From an uncultured Blautia sp. (GTDB taxonomy: Bacteria > Bacillota > Clostridia > Lachnospirales > Lachnospiraceae): 46,753 nucleotides of DNA. The DNA lies in NCBI GenBank assembly GCA_958367245.1, contig CATXEA010000025.1, positions 1 through 46,753 on the forward strand. Reading direction: 5' to 3'. A model generated the notes under the pieces. The model saw nothing but the letters and a program-made list of their open reading frames with translations, made no database searches and was not told the DNA's origin. A program made the position numbers and the translations under genes. Positions 8,497-17,164 of the stretch are shown here, piece after piece. How positions within the stretch are numbered: the stretch's first letter is position 1; the number at the start of each line of letters is the position of its first letter.

Positions 8497-9535
8497 TCTC
8501 TTCTTCCTCCTTTATGTTCTCTGCAAAATTCTCTGTCTGCATAGAAGCGCTGATTTCATTTTCTTTGTCGTCAGTCTCTCCTGATGCTTCTTCCGACTGT
8601 TTTTCACTTTCTGTAAGTTCCAGGAAAATCTCTTCAAGCGATACCTTACGGGATTTCATTTCAAGAATCGGAGCATTTATCTGCGACATTTTATAAAACA
8701 CCTGCTCACGTATGTCGCTCTGCTCATCTGTTGTCACTCGAATCTCCCAGATTCCCGCCTCTTTACTTCTTTCAGCCACTGTCTCGCGTACCTGCGGAAT
8801 TTCCCGAAGAGCTCTGCAAACTGCCTCTTTTTCTCCTTTAACGAGCATTTCGAGAGTATTTGAACCCTCTGCCAGCCTGCTTAGATTATCCGGAGTATCG
8901 CTGGCAACTAATTTTCCATGAGATATAATCAGTACATAATCGCAAATTGCGCTTACCTCAGACAAAATATGCGAGCTTAAGATAACTGTATGTTTTTTCT
9001 TCAGCTCTTTTATCAGATTTCTGATTTCTATAATCTGCTTTGGGTCAAGACCTACTGTTGGCTCATCAAGGATAATCACTTCCGGATATCCCAGAATAGC
9101 CTGTGCAAGTCCTACTCTCTGTCTGTAACCTTTAGATAGATTTTTAATCAGACGGTTCTTCATGTCTGAAATTTTGACCATATCCATAATCTCTTCAATC
9201 ATGGATTCTTTTTCTTTTTTGGGGATTTTTTTCAGATCAGCCGCAAATCTCATATATTCCAGAACGGTCATATCGAAATAAAGAGGCGGCTGTTCCGGCA
9301 GATAGCCGATACATTTTTTTGCTTTCTCAGGCTCTTCCAGAATATCATGTCCGTCAATTTTTACAGTCCCCTCCGTGGACGCAATATAACCGGTTATCAT
9401 ATTCATGGTTGTTGATTTACCTGCGCCGTTGGGTCCCAGAAAGCCATAAATTTTACCTTTTTCGATGGTAAAAGAAAGATGGTCAACCGCAGTATGATTT
9501 CCATAGCGTTTAACCAGATTGCTTACTTCAATCAC
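8480..9535 (-). CDS. ABC transporter ATP-binding protein (GldA/CcmA-like)
   Basis: 351-aa ATPase. The start is GTG 9535, because AGGAGG lies 8 nt upstream and the protein then begins exactly at the domain (IEVSNLVKRYG). An upstream extension to 9706 would add 57 unrelated residues. Walker A GPNGAGKST (34-42), signature LSKGYRQ (133-139), Walker B VIILDEP (153-159) and switch His189 are all intact. Residues 215-351 form the accessory C-terminal domain of this subfamily, followed by an acidic tail. It is the first gene of the operon ATPase-permease-GldG-DUF4340. A 16-bp palindrome lies 42-57 nt upstream of the start. Confidence 0.9.
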   Translation of the reverse strand: MIEVSNLVKRYGNHTAVDHLSFTIEKGKIYGFLGPNGAGKSTTMNMITGYIASTEGTVKIDGHDILEEPEKAKKCIGYLPEQPPLYFDMTVLEYMRFAADLKKIPKKEKESMIEEIMDMVKISDMKNRLIKNLSKGYRQRVGLAQAILGYPEVIILDEPTVGLDPKQIIEIRNLIKELKKKHTVILSSHILSEVSAICDYVLIISHGKLVASDTPDNLSRLAEGSNTLEMLVKGEKEAVCRALREIPQVRETVAERSKEAGIWEIRVTTDEQSDIREQVFYKMSQINAPILEMKSRKVSLEEIFLELTESEKQSEEASGETDDKENEISASMQTENFAENIKEEEENDSNL

Positions 9536-9576
9536 ATTACTCTCCTCCTGTTTCCTTAATTTGTAATCAGATAAAA

Positions 9577-9592
9577 GTAAGGACATCCTTAC
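9577..9592. promoter_or_regulatory. 16-bp palindrome upstream of the ABC operon
   Basis: GTAAGGA-CA-TCCTTAC has perfect 7-bp arms and lies between the rsmG terminator and the ATPase start. The size and symmetry fit a dimeric repressor operator; it could also be a leader hairpin. No clear -35/-10 pair was identified next to it. Confidence 0.4.
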
Positions 9593-9707
9593 ATAAAAAG
9601 TGTATGAATAAATTGTGTTTAAATTGCGTAAGAAATGTGTTAATTTCGTGAGAAGACTGTGAAAATACGAACACAATTTCCAGAACAAAGCGGACAAGTC
9701 CGCCAAA

Positions 9708-9735
9708 CAAAAAAGAACCTCTATGCAAGAGGTTC
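9708..9735 (-). terminator. Terminator overlapping the rsmG stop codon
   Basis: On the minus strand, GAACCTCT/AGAGGTTC (9728-9735 with 9715-9722) forms an 8-bp stem with a 5-nt loop, followed by at least six T (9709-9714). The rsmG TAG stop (9721-9723) lies inside the hairpin, so the last coding bases are part of the terminator. Confidence 0.85.
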
Positions 9736-10443
9736 CTTTAATGGTGTACCAGCCTTTCTCGGATAGCGGCCGGGCGTTGGTTTTATTTTTTCAATTACTA
9801 CAAGAGAGCGTTCAATCTCGGAATCCGGCAGGTTAAAATACACGATATCCTTTACCTTTCCTCCAAGAATTTTTATTGCTTTCTCTGCCTGCTCTGCTTC
9901 TTCCTGTACCTTTCCGGATTTGTAGGAAATAAAGCAGCCGCCTGTTTTTACATAGGGCAGACAGTATTCGGAAAGTGTTGCAAGATTGGATACTGCCCTT
10001 GATACGCAGAGGTCATACTTTTCTCTGTATGTTTTATTTTTGGCAAACTCTTCCGCGCGTCCGTGTATGGCGGATATGTTTTCAAACTGAAGAAGGCGGA
10101 AAGATTCTTCCAGAAAATTCACTCTTTTTTTCAGCGAATCCAGAAGACATGCCTCCAAATGGGGGAACGCTATCTTCAGGGGAACTCCCGGAAACCCTGC
10201 CCCTGTTCCAATATCTATAACATTCCTGATATTTTTTACATCTATCGCCTTCACACAGGCAAGGCTGTCAAGGAAATGCTTGGTAAGCACTTCCTCAAAT
10301 TCTGTAATTCCGGTAAGGTTCATCACCTTGTTTTTTTCAACAAGATACTCATAAAAAGTAATATACTGCTCTTTCTGTCTCTCACTTAATTCAATTCCAA
10401 GTTCTTCGCAGCCTTTTTCCAAAATGGTTAAATCATATGCCAT
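9721..10443 (-). CDS. rsmG: 16S rRNA (guanine-N7) methyltransferase RsmG
   Basis: 240-aa SAM-dependent methyltransferase that modifies G527 (E. coli numbering) of 16S rRNA. The SAM-binding signature VIDIGTGAGFPGVPLKI is at about 74-90, and DLCVSRAVSNLA (about 143-154) is the conserved GidB motif. Length and gene position (mnmE-mnmG-rsmG next to oriC) are typical. The ATG shares one base with the mnmG stop (TAATG), so the two are translationally coupled. It ends the operon at a terminator that includes its own stop codon. Confidence 0.95.
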   Translation of the reverse strand: MAYDLTILEKGCEELGIELSERQKEQYITFYEYLVEKNKVMNLTGITEFEEVLTKHFLDSLACVKAIDVKNIRNVIDIGTGAGFPGVPLKIAFPHLEACLLDSLKKRVNFLEESFRLLQFENISAIHGRAEEFAKNKTYREKYDLCVSRAVSNLATLSEYCLPYVKTGGCFISYKSGKVQEEAEQAEKAIKILGGKVKDIVYFNLPDSEIERSLVVIEKIKPTPGRYPRKAGTPLKEPLA

Positions 10444-12332
10444 TAACTGTTTCTCCTTTTATTATACTGCTCAAGGTAAACCAAAAGTACGGAAATGTCT
10501 GCCGGAGACACACCTGAAATACGGGACGCCTGTCCTATGGATACAGGACGGAACTGTTCCAGTTTCTGACGCGCTTCCAGTCTGAGACTTCCCACCTGTT
10601 CATAGTCCAGCTCCTCCGGAATCTTCTTCATTTCCAGCTTTTTGAACTGTTCTACCTGCTTTAACTGTCTGCGGATATATCCGTCGTATTTAATGTTTAT
10701 ATCAACCTGTTCCTTCACATCCCATGGAAGCTGCTGACGCTCCTTATCTATCGGAGCAACTGCTTCATAGGAAAGCTCAGGACGGCGGATAAGCTCTGCA
10801 AGAGTGGTTCCTGATTTCAGGGGCGTACTGCCGAAGGATTCCAGCAATGCCTGAACTTCTGCAGACGCGCCGATATTGGTATGCTCCACACGACGAATTT
10901 CTTCTTCAATTCTCTTTTCCTTTGTCAGAAGAGCCTGATACTCCTCTTCTGTGATAAGACCTGCCTCATATCCTCTTCTTCTCAGGCGCAAATCCGCATT
11001 GTCCTGACGAAGAAGCAGTCTGTATTCTGCACGGCTGGTCATCATCCGGTAAGGTTCATGGTTTTCTTTTGTTACAAGATCGTCTATCAGAACGCCGATA
11101 TACGCCTCCGAACGGTCAAGAATCATCTGCTCCTTTCCCTTTATCTCCATTGCAGCGTTGATTCCGGCTATCAGTCCCTGAGCTGCAGCCTCTTCATAAC
11201 CGGAGCTTCCGTTAAACTGTCCGGCGCTGAAAAGTCCCTTTATTTCTTTAAATTCCAGCGTTGGATAAAGCTGTCTCGGATTGATACAGTCGTATTCGAT
11301 CGCATATGCATTTTTAACAATTTTCGCATTTTCAAGCCCCGGCACCGAATGATACATTGCCTCCTGAACATCCTCAGGAAGAGAGCTTGACATACCTCCT
11401 ACATAAACTTCATTCGTATAAAGTCCTTCCGGTTCAATAAATACCTGATGGCGGTTCTTATCCGCAAACCTTACTACTTTGTCCTCAATAGACGGACAAT
11501 AACGTGGACCCGTTCCTTCTATCATGCCGGAATATAAAGGAGAACGATCCAGATTATCGCGGATAATCTCATGTGTTTTTTCGTTTGTATAGGTCAGCCA
11601 GCAGGATTTCTGCTCAATCTGAACATCCTCCGGATTTGTGGAAAAGGAAAACGGCACTACTCTCTTATCGCCAAACTGCTCTTCCATCTTTGAATAATCC
11701 AGTGTGTTTCCCGCAAGTCTTGCCGGAGTTCCCGTTTTGAAACGGAACATTTCAATTCCAAGCTCCTTCAGAGCATCTGTGAGATAGTTGGCAGCCTGAA
11801 GCCCGTTAGGTCCTGTATAACTGCTCACATCTCCGTAAATACATCTCGCTTTTAAGTAGGTTCCAGTACAGAGAACAACTGCCTTACAGTTATATACTGC
11901 GCCTGAGTAAGTTTCTACTCCGGAGATTTTTCCGTTTTCCACCAGAAGCTTCGTAATCTCACCCTGTTTGATAGTAAGATTCTCCTGATTTTCCAGTGTT
12001 TTTCTCATTTCATTGCTGTATGCCTGCTTGTCCGCCTGTGCGCGCAGTGAGTGAACAGCAGGGCCTTTGGAACAATTGAGCATTTTTGACTGAATAAAAG
12101 TCTTATCAATATTTTTTCCCATTTCCCCTCCAAGGGCGTCGATTTCTCTGACCAGATGCCCTTTGGAGCTGCCGCCGATATTCGGGTTACATGGCATCAG
12201 GGCAATACTGTCTACACTTACTGTAAACATAATCGTTTTAAGCCCAAGGCGAGCTCCTGCAAGCGCAGCTTCACAGCCTGCATGTCCTGCCCCAACAACG
12301 ACGATATCATAATCCTCCACTAATTTTTTCAT
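10443..12332 (-). CDS. mnmG: tRNA uridine-5-carboxymethylaminomethyl modification enzyme MnmG
   Basis: 629-aa FAD-dependent enzyme that, with MnmE, installs the cmnm5 group on wobble uridine 34 of certain tRNAs. The N-terminal dinucleotide-binding motif VVVGAGHAGCEAALAGA (11-27), the CNPNIGGSSKGHLVREID segment (48-65) and the conserved Cys in RYCPSIEDK (about 277-285) are present. The C-terminal helical domain that binds MnmE runs from about 550. ATG 12332 follows AGGAGATTCAGG. It sits 44 nt after mnmE and overlaps rsmG by one base. Confidence 0.96.
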   Translation of the reverse strand: MKKLVEDYDIVVVGAGHAGCEAALAGARLGLKTIMFTVSVDSIALMPCNPNIGGSSKGHLVREIDALGGEMGKNIDKTFIQSKMLNCSKGPAVHSLRAQADKQAYSNEMRKTLENQENLTIKQGEITKLLVENGKISGVETYSGAVYNCKAVVLCTGTYLKARCIYGDVSSYTGPNGLQAANYLTDALKELGIEMFRFKTGTPARLAGNTLDYSKMEEQFGDKRVVPFSFSTNPEDVQIEQKSCWLTYTNEKTHEIIRDNLDRSPLYSGMIEGTGPRYCPSIEDKVVRFADKNRHQVFIEPEGLYTNEVYVGGMSSSLPEDVQEAMYHSVPGLENAKIVKNAYAIEYDCINPRQLYPTLEFKEIKGLFSAGQFNGSSGYEEAAAQGLIAGINAAMEIKGKEQMILDRSEAYIGVLIDDLVTKENHEPYRMMTSRAEYRLLLRQDNADLRLRRRGYEAGLITEEEYQALLTKEKRIEEEIRRVEHTNIGASAEVQALLESFGSTPLKSGTTLAELIRRPELSYEAVAPIDKERQQLPWDVKEQVDINIKYDGYIRRQLKQVEQFKKLEMKKIPEELDYEQVGSLRLEARQKLEQFRPVSIGQASRISGVSPADISVLLVYLEQYNKRRNS

Positions 12333-12376
12333 CCTGAATCTCCTATATTTTCATAGCTGCTGCCGCAGCATCCTTC

Positions 12377-13750
12377 TTATTTTCCTGTACAGAATTTACT
12401 GAAGATTTCGTTTACCAGATCCTCTCCCACTGCCTCTCCGACAATCGTTCCAAGACTCTCATATGCATTCATAAGGTCTATGGAAAAGAAATCCTCCGGC
12501 ATCCCAATCTCAATACTGTTTCTCACAAGCTCCAGACTTTTATCCGCTTCTTCAAGAGCTGCCTTGTGGCGGGCATTCGTGATATATACCTCGTCATTAA
12601 AGCTTAAATTACCGCTGAAAAACATGGATTTAATCTCTTCTTCCAGCTCAAAAATCCCTGTTTCCTCTTTCGCGGAAATCGGAATAACCGGATGGCCTGT
12701 ACGCTTTTTAAGTTCCCCGATGTCTACCGCAGGTGTTAAATCTGTCTTATTATAAAGGACGATCGCCTTTTTGTCACTCAACATTCCTATGATTTCTTCA
12801 TCATTTTCATCAAGAGGCGCGGAAGAATCTACTACATAAAGAATCAGATCTGCCTTCTGCGCCATTTCTCTGGCGCGGCTCACGCCGATTTTTTCCACCA
12901 CATCTTCTGTCTCGCGGATTCCGGCAGTATCAATAATTTTTAAGGTAATGCCATGAAGGGTAATATATTCTTCCAGAATATCTCTGGTCGTACCTGCGAT
13001 ATCTGTTACGATCGCTTTATTTTCCCCAATCAAAAGGTTCAGAAGAGACGATTTGCCCGCATTTGGCTTTCCGAGAATTACGGTCTGGATTCCCTCCTGA
13101 ATCATCTTTCCGTCAGACGAACTTTTCAACAGCTCCTTAACTTTTTTCTGCTCTTTATCCACAACTTCAAGGAGCTCCTGTGGATACCCGTCAAGACTGA
13201 TATGTTCCGGATCGTCCAACGCTGATTCGATATATGCGATATGGTAAATTAATTTTTCTCTGATTTCTTTAATCGCGCGGTAAACAGAACCACGAAGCTG
13301 GTCCATAGAACTTCTCAGTGCATACTCATTTTTTGCCTGAATCACGTCCATGACCGCCTCTGCCTGAGAGAGGTCAAGCCGTCCGTTGAGAAAAGCACGT
13401 TTGGTAAATTCTCCCGGCGCAGCAATTTCAGCGCCGTTTTTCAGCACTGTTTCCAGCACCCGTTTCATGGCAAATACACCGCCATGACAGTCAATTTCCA
13501 CCGTATCTTCGCCTGTAAAAGTTCGCGGAGCATACATAAGCATAACAAGAACTTCATCTATCAGCTCTTCCCCATCATAAATATATCCATAATGAATCGT
13601 ATGAGTAGGCTGTTCTTTAATCTGCTTCTTTCCGCCTTTCGAACGATAAATCCGGGATATGACGTCCATGGCATTTTCTCCGCTGATACGGATAATTCCG
13701 ATTCCTGACGCGCTCATCGCCGTTGAAATCGCAGCAATCGTTGTTTCCAT
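12377..13750 (-). CDS. mnmE: tRNA modification GTPase MnmE
   Basis: 457-aa GTPase partner of MnmG. The start is ATG 13750 because AAGGAGG lies 5 nt upstream; the upstream in-frame TTG 13768 places that site inside the protein. An N-terminal tetrahydrofolate-binding domain (1-120) is followed by a helical domain and a Ras-like G domain with GKPNAGKSS (G1), DTAGI (G3) and NKTD (G4). The C-terminal FCTGK corresponds to the family CxGK motif, whose Cys is needed for modification. First gene of mnmE-mnmG-rsmG, separated from jag by a structured terminator region. Confidence 0.96.
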   Translation of the reverse strand: METTIAAISTAMSASGIGIIRISGENAMDVISRIYRSKGGKKQIKEQPTHTIHYGYIYDGEELIDEVLVMLMYAPRTFTGEDTVEIDCHGGVFAMKRVLETVLKNGAEIAAPGEFTKRAFLNGRLDLSQAEAVMDVIQAKNEYALRSSMDQLRGSVYRAIKEIREKLIYHIAYIESALDDPEHISLDGYPQELLEVVDKEQKKVKELLKSSSDGKMIQEGIQTVILGKPNAGKSSLLNLLIGENKAIVTDIAGTTRDILEEYITLHGITLKIIDTAGIRETEDVVEKIGVSRAREMAQKADLILYVVDSSAPLDENDEEIIGMLSDKKAIVLYNKTDLTPAVDIGELKKRTGHPVIPISAKEETGIFELEEEIKSMFFSGNLSFNDEVYITNARHKAALEEADKSLELVRNSIEIGMPEDFFSIDLMNAYESLGTIVGEAVGEDLVNEIFSKFCTGK

Positions 13751-13827
13751 TTCGTCCTCCTTTTTCAATTTCAGGAATACCGAAGGTTTCCTGCTGTAAT
13801 TTATTTTTCATCAAATTTTATCAAAAT

Positions 13828-13908
13828 AAAAAAATGCTATTCCAGATAAAAACGGGCACGTTTCAGTCACGTGTTATCCTCGCTTTCACCATAGAATAAC
13901 ATTTTTTT
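13828..13908. terminator. Structured bidirectional terminator between jag and mnmE
   Basis: The outer arms 13828-13842 and 13894-13908 pair with one mismatch, and each carries a seven-base A or T run, so the T run is 3-prime on both strands. Inside are CACGT/ACGTG (13857-13861 with 13869-13873) and GATAA/TTATC (13845-13849 with 13874-13878). It ends the jag transcript. The internal structure is more elaborate than a simple terminator and might form part of the mnmE leader. Confidence 0.65.
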
Positions 13909-13948
13909 GAATTTATTCAAGCCTTAATTCCTGCAAAGACATTTAAAA

Positions 13949-14893
13949 TTAATATCTTTTCAGTTTCACCACTACATGACGATATGGTTCTTCACCTTCA
14001 CTGACTGTCTCCACGAATTTATTTCCCTGAAGCGCTGAGTGGATGATTCTTCTCTCATATGGATTCATTGGCTCCAGTACAACAGGCTTTCTTGTTTTCT
14101 TTACCTTGTATGCGATACCGCGGGCAAGGTTCTCCAGTGTCTCTTTGCGGCGCCTGCGGTAATCCTCTGTGTCAAGCTTTACACGGATGTAATTTGCTTT
14201 TCCCTTGTTTACCACAAGACTTGTAAGATACTGAAGAGAGTCAAGAGTCTGTCCTCTTTTACCGATGAGGATTCCCATATCTTCGCCTTCGAAATCTACT
14301 TCAAGACTTCCGTCATTTGTGTTATATTTTGATGTAATCTCCACTTCTCCAAGTTTCATGGAAGCGAACACATCACGAAGAAATACAACTGCTCTTTCTT
14401 CGATTTCTTTAATTTCTGCCGGGTCTGTAATAATCTCAACAGCTTTGCTTACCTTTACAGGTTTTTCTTTCACTGCTTCTTTTACTTCTTTCGGCATTTT
14501 TTCTTTAACCGGTCTTTCTTTTACCGGTTTCTCTTTAAACTGTTTCACCGGCTTCGGCTGTTTTTCTTTCGCTGCTTTCGGCTCTCTGACCTCTTTATTT
14601 ACATTTACAGGTTCAGCCTTTGGCGCAAATCTGGGCGCTTCCGGTTTTTTCTCCTCTTTGAAAGAATCCAGTTTCACAGTTTCAACGATATCTTTCATTT
14701 CGTCTTCTGCAGAAACTGTTTCTATCTTACGAACCTTGATGATGGCAGGCTTGCTTCCGATTCCGAAAAATCCATTGCTTCCCTCGCTTACCACCTGAAT
14801 ATCCAACTGATCGCTGGATACGCCGAGTTCGATACATGCCTTAGTGATTGCTTCACTTTTTGTTTTCGCTGAAAACTGGATATATTCCTCCAT
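13949..14893 (-). CDS. jag: RNA-binding protein Jag/KhpB
   Basis: 314-aa SpoIIIJ-associated protein (Jag, also called KhpB or EloR in streptococci), an RNA-binding protein tied to cell elongation and membrane-protein insertion. The start is ATG 14893, with GGAGGGG about 6 nt upstream; the in-frame TTG 14899 abuts that site. The Jag_N domain (1-50) has FFGIGSKPA. A Lys/Pro/Glu-rich linker (about 80-150) has repeated KPVKE units. The KH domain (about 160-235) has GKRGQ near 211, and the R3H domain ends with RRIIH near 281-285. It follows yidC by 21 nt, the normal order. Confidence 0.94.
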   Translation of the reverse strand: MEEYIQFSAKTKSEAITKACIELGVSSDQLDIQVVSEGSNGFFGIGSKPAIIKVRKIETVSAEDEMKDIVETVKLDSFKEEKKPEAPRFAPKAEPVNVNKEVREPKAAKEKQPKPVKQFKEKPVKERPVKEKMPKEVKEAVKEKPVKVSKAVEIITDPAEIKEIEERAVVFLRDVFASMKLGEVEITSKYNTNDGSLEVDFEGEDMGILIGKRGQTLDSLQYLTSLVVNKGKANYIRVKLDTEDYRRRRKETLENLARGIAYKVKKTRKPVVLEPMNPYERRIIHSALQGNKFVETVSEGEEPYRHVVVKLKRY

Positions 14894-14914
14894 TATCAAC
14901 CCCTCCGTTCAGGA

Positions 14915-16201
14915 TTACTTCTTCTTATTACGTTCCTCAAAGTCTCTTACCATATTTGCCCTGGCTGTAATACTTCCCGGTTTCGCATTTGCTGCTTTTT
15001 TGTAAGATTCTTCTACCTTCTTCGCTCTTGTTTCTGCGTCTTTATTGCTGCTGCCTTTTTCAACCTTGTTGATATTTTTTACATTCTGATGAGCCTGAGT
15101 TGTGATTTTCTGAGGTGGAAGTCCCGCTTTTTCACGTTTCTTCTCCATCTTCTTCATATTCTCATTGATCAGATCATCAATTTTAATCTTATCCATATGA
15201 CGGTTGATAATTACCTGCTGTACGCTTCGAACAACCGCACTGGCAATCCAGTAAATACCAAGACCTACCGGGAATGTGAAACAGAAAATTGCAGACATGA
15301 TCGGCATAACCGTGTTCATAGTCTTCATGGAGTTCATCATTGCATTCTGCTCTCCATTCTGTGATTCTGCCTGAGGCATAAGCTTAAGGTTGAGCACCTG
15401 TGTCAGCCATGCAAGGAACGGAATCAGTACAGCCACTACTGCAAGAAGGATTGCTCCGCCTGCAAAGGCAGCCTTAATGTAGTTCCATGGCATATCTGCA
15501 ATGTTAAGTCCGAAGAAATTCTGCAGATGGGAAATCTCACCTGCCGTATTATTCAGAACATCCGAAAATCCGGAGAACTGTTCCATTGATGCAAGATCCT
15601 TCCACTGAGAAGGGGATAATGCATATAAAAAGTCGATTACAGAGTTGCTTGTAGCCTGCTCTCCTTCAAGAAACAGACGTACACGGGTCATTTTATTGGC
15701 ATCAATAAAATTCTGAAGAATACCGGTGTAGCCTTCTACACCAACGATGTTGGTAACTGCTGCAGAAAAAATATCACGAACACTTCCTACGTATGCTGGA
15801 ATGTTCTGGATAACCTGCCACAATGCCATCAAAATAGGAAACTGAATTGCAAGCTGCACACAGCTACCTGTCGGAGAAACACCGTATTTCTGATAAACAG
15901 CCTGTGTTTCTTCCTGCATTTTCTGCATGGAAACCTGGTCTTTTTTGCCCTGATACTTTTTCTGAATTTTCTGAAGCTCCGGCTGCATAATTGAACTCAG
16001 CTTGGAGAATTTCTGCTGTTTAATCTGCAGCGGTGTCATAAGAGCGTAAATAATAATACTGAAAATAATGATACATAAACCAAGATTGTGGATGCCGATT
16101 GCATCAAGAATCCGGTAAATACCATCCATGATCCAGCCCATTACTGAAGCGACCTGTCCAATAATCGGAGTTCCGCTCTTTGTTGCTAAAATCATTTCCA
16201 A
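14915..16201 (-). CDS. yidC: Membrane protein insertase YidC (SpoIIIJ/Oxa1 family)
   Basis: 428-aa polytopic insertase that places small or SecYEG-delivered proteins in the membrane. Five hydrophobic segments are visible, with the Oxa1 core containing QIKQQKFSKLSSIMQPELQ (about 60-78) and GIYWIASAVVRSVQQ (about 315-329). A long basic C-terminal tail rich in Lys may contact ribosomes. The start is ambiguous: TTG 16201 is 8 nt from AGGAGG, while ATG 16195 is 14 nt away, so the TTG is preferred. The central region between the first membrane segments is longer than in Bacillus SpoIIIJ, consistent with the clostridial form. It lies between yidD and jag. Confidence 0.93.
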   Translation of the reverse strand: MEMILATKSGTPIIGQVASVMGWIMDGIYRILDAIGIHNLGLCIIIFSIIIYALMTPLQIKQQKFSKLSSIMQPELQKIQKKYQGKKDQVSMQKMQEETQAVYQKYGVSPTGSCVQLAIQFPILMALWQVIQNIPAYVGSVRDIFSAAVTNIVGVEGYTGILQNFIDANKMTRVRLFLEGEQATSNSVIDFLYALSPSQWKDLASMEQFSGFSDVLNNTAGEISHLQNFFGLNIADMPWNYIKAAFAGGAILLAVVAVLIPFLAWLTQVLNLKLMPQAESQNGEQNAMMNSMKTMNTVMPIMSAIFCFTFPVGLGIYWIASAVVRSVQQVIINRHMDKIKIDDLINENMKKMEKKREKAGLPPQKITTQAHQNVKNINKVEKGSSNKDAETRAKKVEESYKKAANAKPGSITARANMVRDFEERNKKK

Positions 16202-16279
16202 ATCTCTTTCCTCCTAGAATCTTAAATGACAGGAGGGTTCCTTATTTCGTTAAGTTTCAGGAATTTCATCCTGTCTTTT

Positions 16280-16492
16280 TTATGGCACAGGGTCATAGCC
16301 TCCGTGGGAAAATGGATTACACCGAAGTATTCTCCACGCTGCCAGAAGGCTGCCCTTTATCGCACCATATTTTTCAATTGCTTCTAAACCATATTGAGAA
16401 CATGTGGGAATATAAGGACATTTCGTTCTCTTCATCGGCGATATATAAATTTGATAGAGTCTAATTATCTTAATCAGAAATTTTTTCATCAT
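16280..16492 (-). CDS. yidD: Membrane protein insertion efficiency factor YidD
   Basis: 70-aa basic protein of the YidD family. The motif CPYIPTCSQYGLEAIEKYG (about 25-43) and the closing RCNPFSHGGYDPVP are diagnostic. The start at ATG 16492 (GGAG 7 nt upstream) overlaps rnpA by 23 nt; a longer frame to 16525 lacks a binding site. YidD sits at the inner membrane and assists YidC, which is the next gene. Confidence 0.93.
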   Translation of the reverse strand: MMKKFLIKIIRLYQIYISPMKRTKCPYIPTCSQYGLEAIEKYGAIKGSLLAAWRILRCNPFSHGGYDPVP

Positions 16493-16832
16493 CTTTTTTC
16501 TCCGTGATATGATGCATACTGGCAAGATGAAGCAAAGCGCTCTCTATTTCCTGAAAGCTCTTATCCTTCGCTGCCGGACGCGCAACAACTACGATATCCA
16601 GATTGTTTCCAAATTTCATTTCATTTAACCGATAACTTTCTCTTATCAATCTGGTGACTCTGTGGCGCACCACACTATTCCCTACTTTTTTACTTACAGA
16701 TATTCCCAGACGATTCTTCGTGTACTGATTTCCCAGTACATACATCACCAGATACCGATTTCCTTTTGATGTTCCGTTCCTGTATACTTTTTGAAAATCG
16801 TGATTTTTCTTTAAGGACTCTGATTTATACAT
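16470..16832 (-). CDS. rnpA: Ribonuclease P protein component
   Basis: 120-aa protein subunit of RNase P, which matures the 5-prime ends of tRNAs. The RNR signature region reads KKVGNSVVRHRVTRLIRESY (about 49-68). The start is ATG 16832 with AAGGAGG 5 nt upstream. It overlaps yidD at its 3-prime end and follows rpmH through a weak terminator-like hairpin. The rpmH-rnpA pair is nearly universal next to oriC. Confidence 0.95.
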   Translation of the reverse strand: MYKSESLKKNHDFQKVYRNGTSKGNRYLVMYVLGNQYTKNRLGISVSKKVGNSVVRHRVTRLIRESYRLNEMKFGNNLDIVVVARPAAKDKSFQEIESALLHLASMHHITEKKDDEKISD

Positions 16833-16873
16833 AGAATCCTCCTTTTTCACTTAAATGAAACTTTTTTCACATA

Positions 16874-16900
16874 GAAGAAAAGACCACATAACTGCGGTCT
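16874..16900 (-). terminator. Weak hairpin/attenuator between rpmH and rnpA
   Basis: On the minus strand a 7-bp stem with one G-U pair (16894-16900 with 16881-16887) and a 6-nt loop is followed by TTTCTTC. It lies 5 nt after the rpmH stop and probably reduces read-through, giving more L34 message than RnpA message. Confidence 0.55.
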
Positions 16901-16905
16901 TAATC

Positions 16906-17040
16906 TCAGGCTGATAACTGCTTTCTTCCTTTTAATCTTCTTGCAGCTAATACTTTACGTCCGCCGGCTGTACTCATACGAGCTCTGAAACCGTGAACTT
17001 TTGCTCTAGATCTTTTTTTCGGCTGAAATGTCATTTTCAT
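16906..17040 (-). CDS. rpmH: 50S ribosomal protein L34
   Basis: 44-aa highly basic protein beginning MKMTFQPKKRSRAKVHGF, with the conserved GFRARMSTAGGRKVLAARR core and ending KGRKQLSA. Length and sequence are those of bacterial L34. The ATG at 17040 is 9 nt after GGAGGT. It is the first gene of the left arm of oriC and has its own promoter at 17105-17133. Confidence 0.97.
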   Translation of the reverse strand: MKMTFQPKKRSRAKVHGFRARMSTAGGRKVLAARRLKGRKQLSA

Positions 17041-17104
17041 AGGTAAAGCACCTCCTTCATCTATTTTTACATGATAAAAATTATCTGGTTAGAACATCAT
17101 TTCA

Positions 17105-17133
17105 ATTATATTCATAAACCCCTGATTCGTCAA
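17105..17133 (-). promoter_or_regulatory. Promoter of the rpmH operon
   Basis: On the minus strand, TTGACG (17128-17133) and TATAAT (17105-17110) are 17 bp apart, a near-perfect sigma-A promoter. The expected leader of about 58 nt ends at the L34 ribosome binding site. Confidence 0.85.
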
Positions 17134-17164
17134 GTAAAAATTTTTGCAGATTCTGCGCAGATTT

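Noticed and set aside
14265..14798. 177-codon frame opposite jag
   Set aside because: Antisense shadow of the Lys/Glu-rich jag linker, Ser/Phe/Thr-rich and repetitive.
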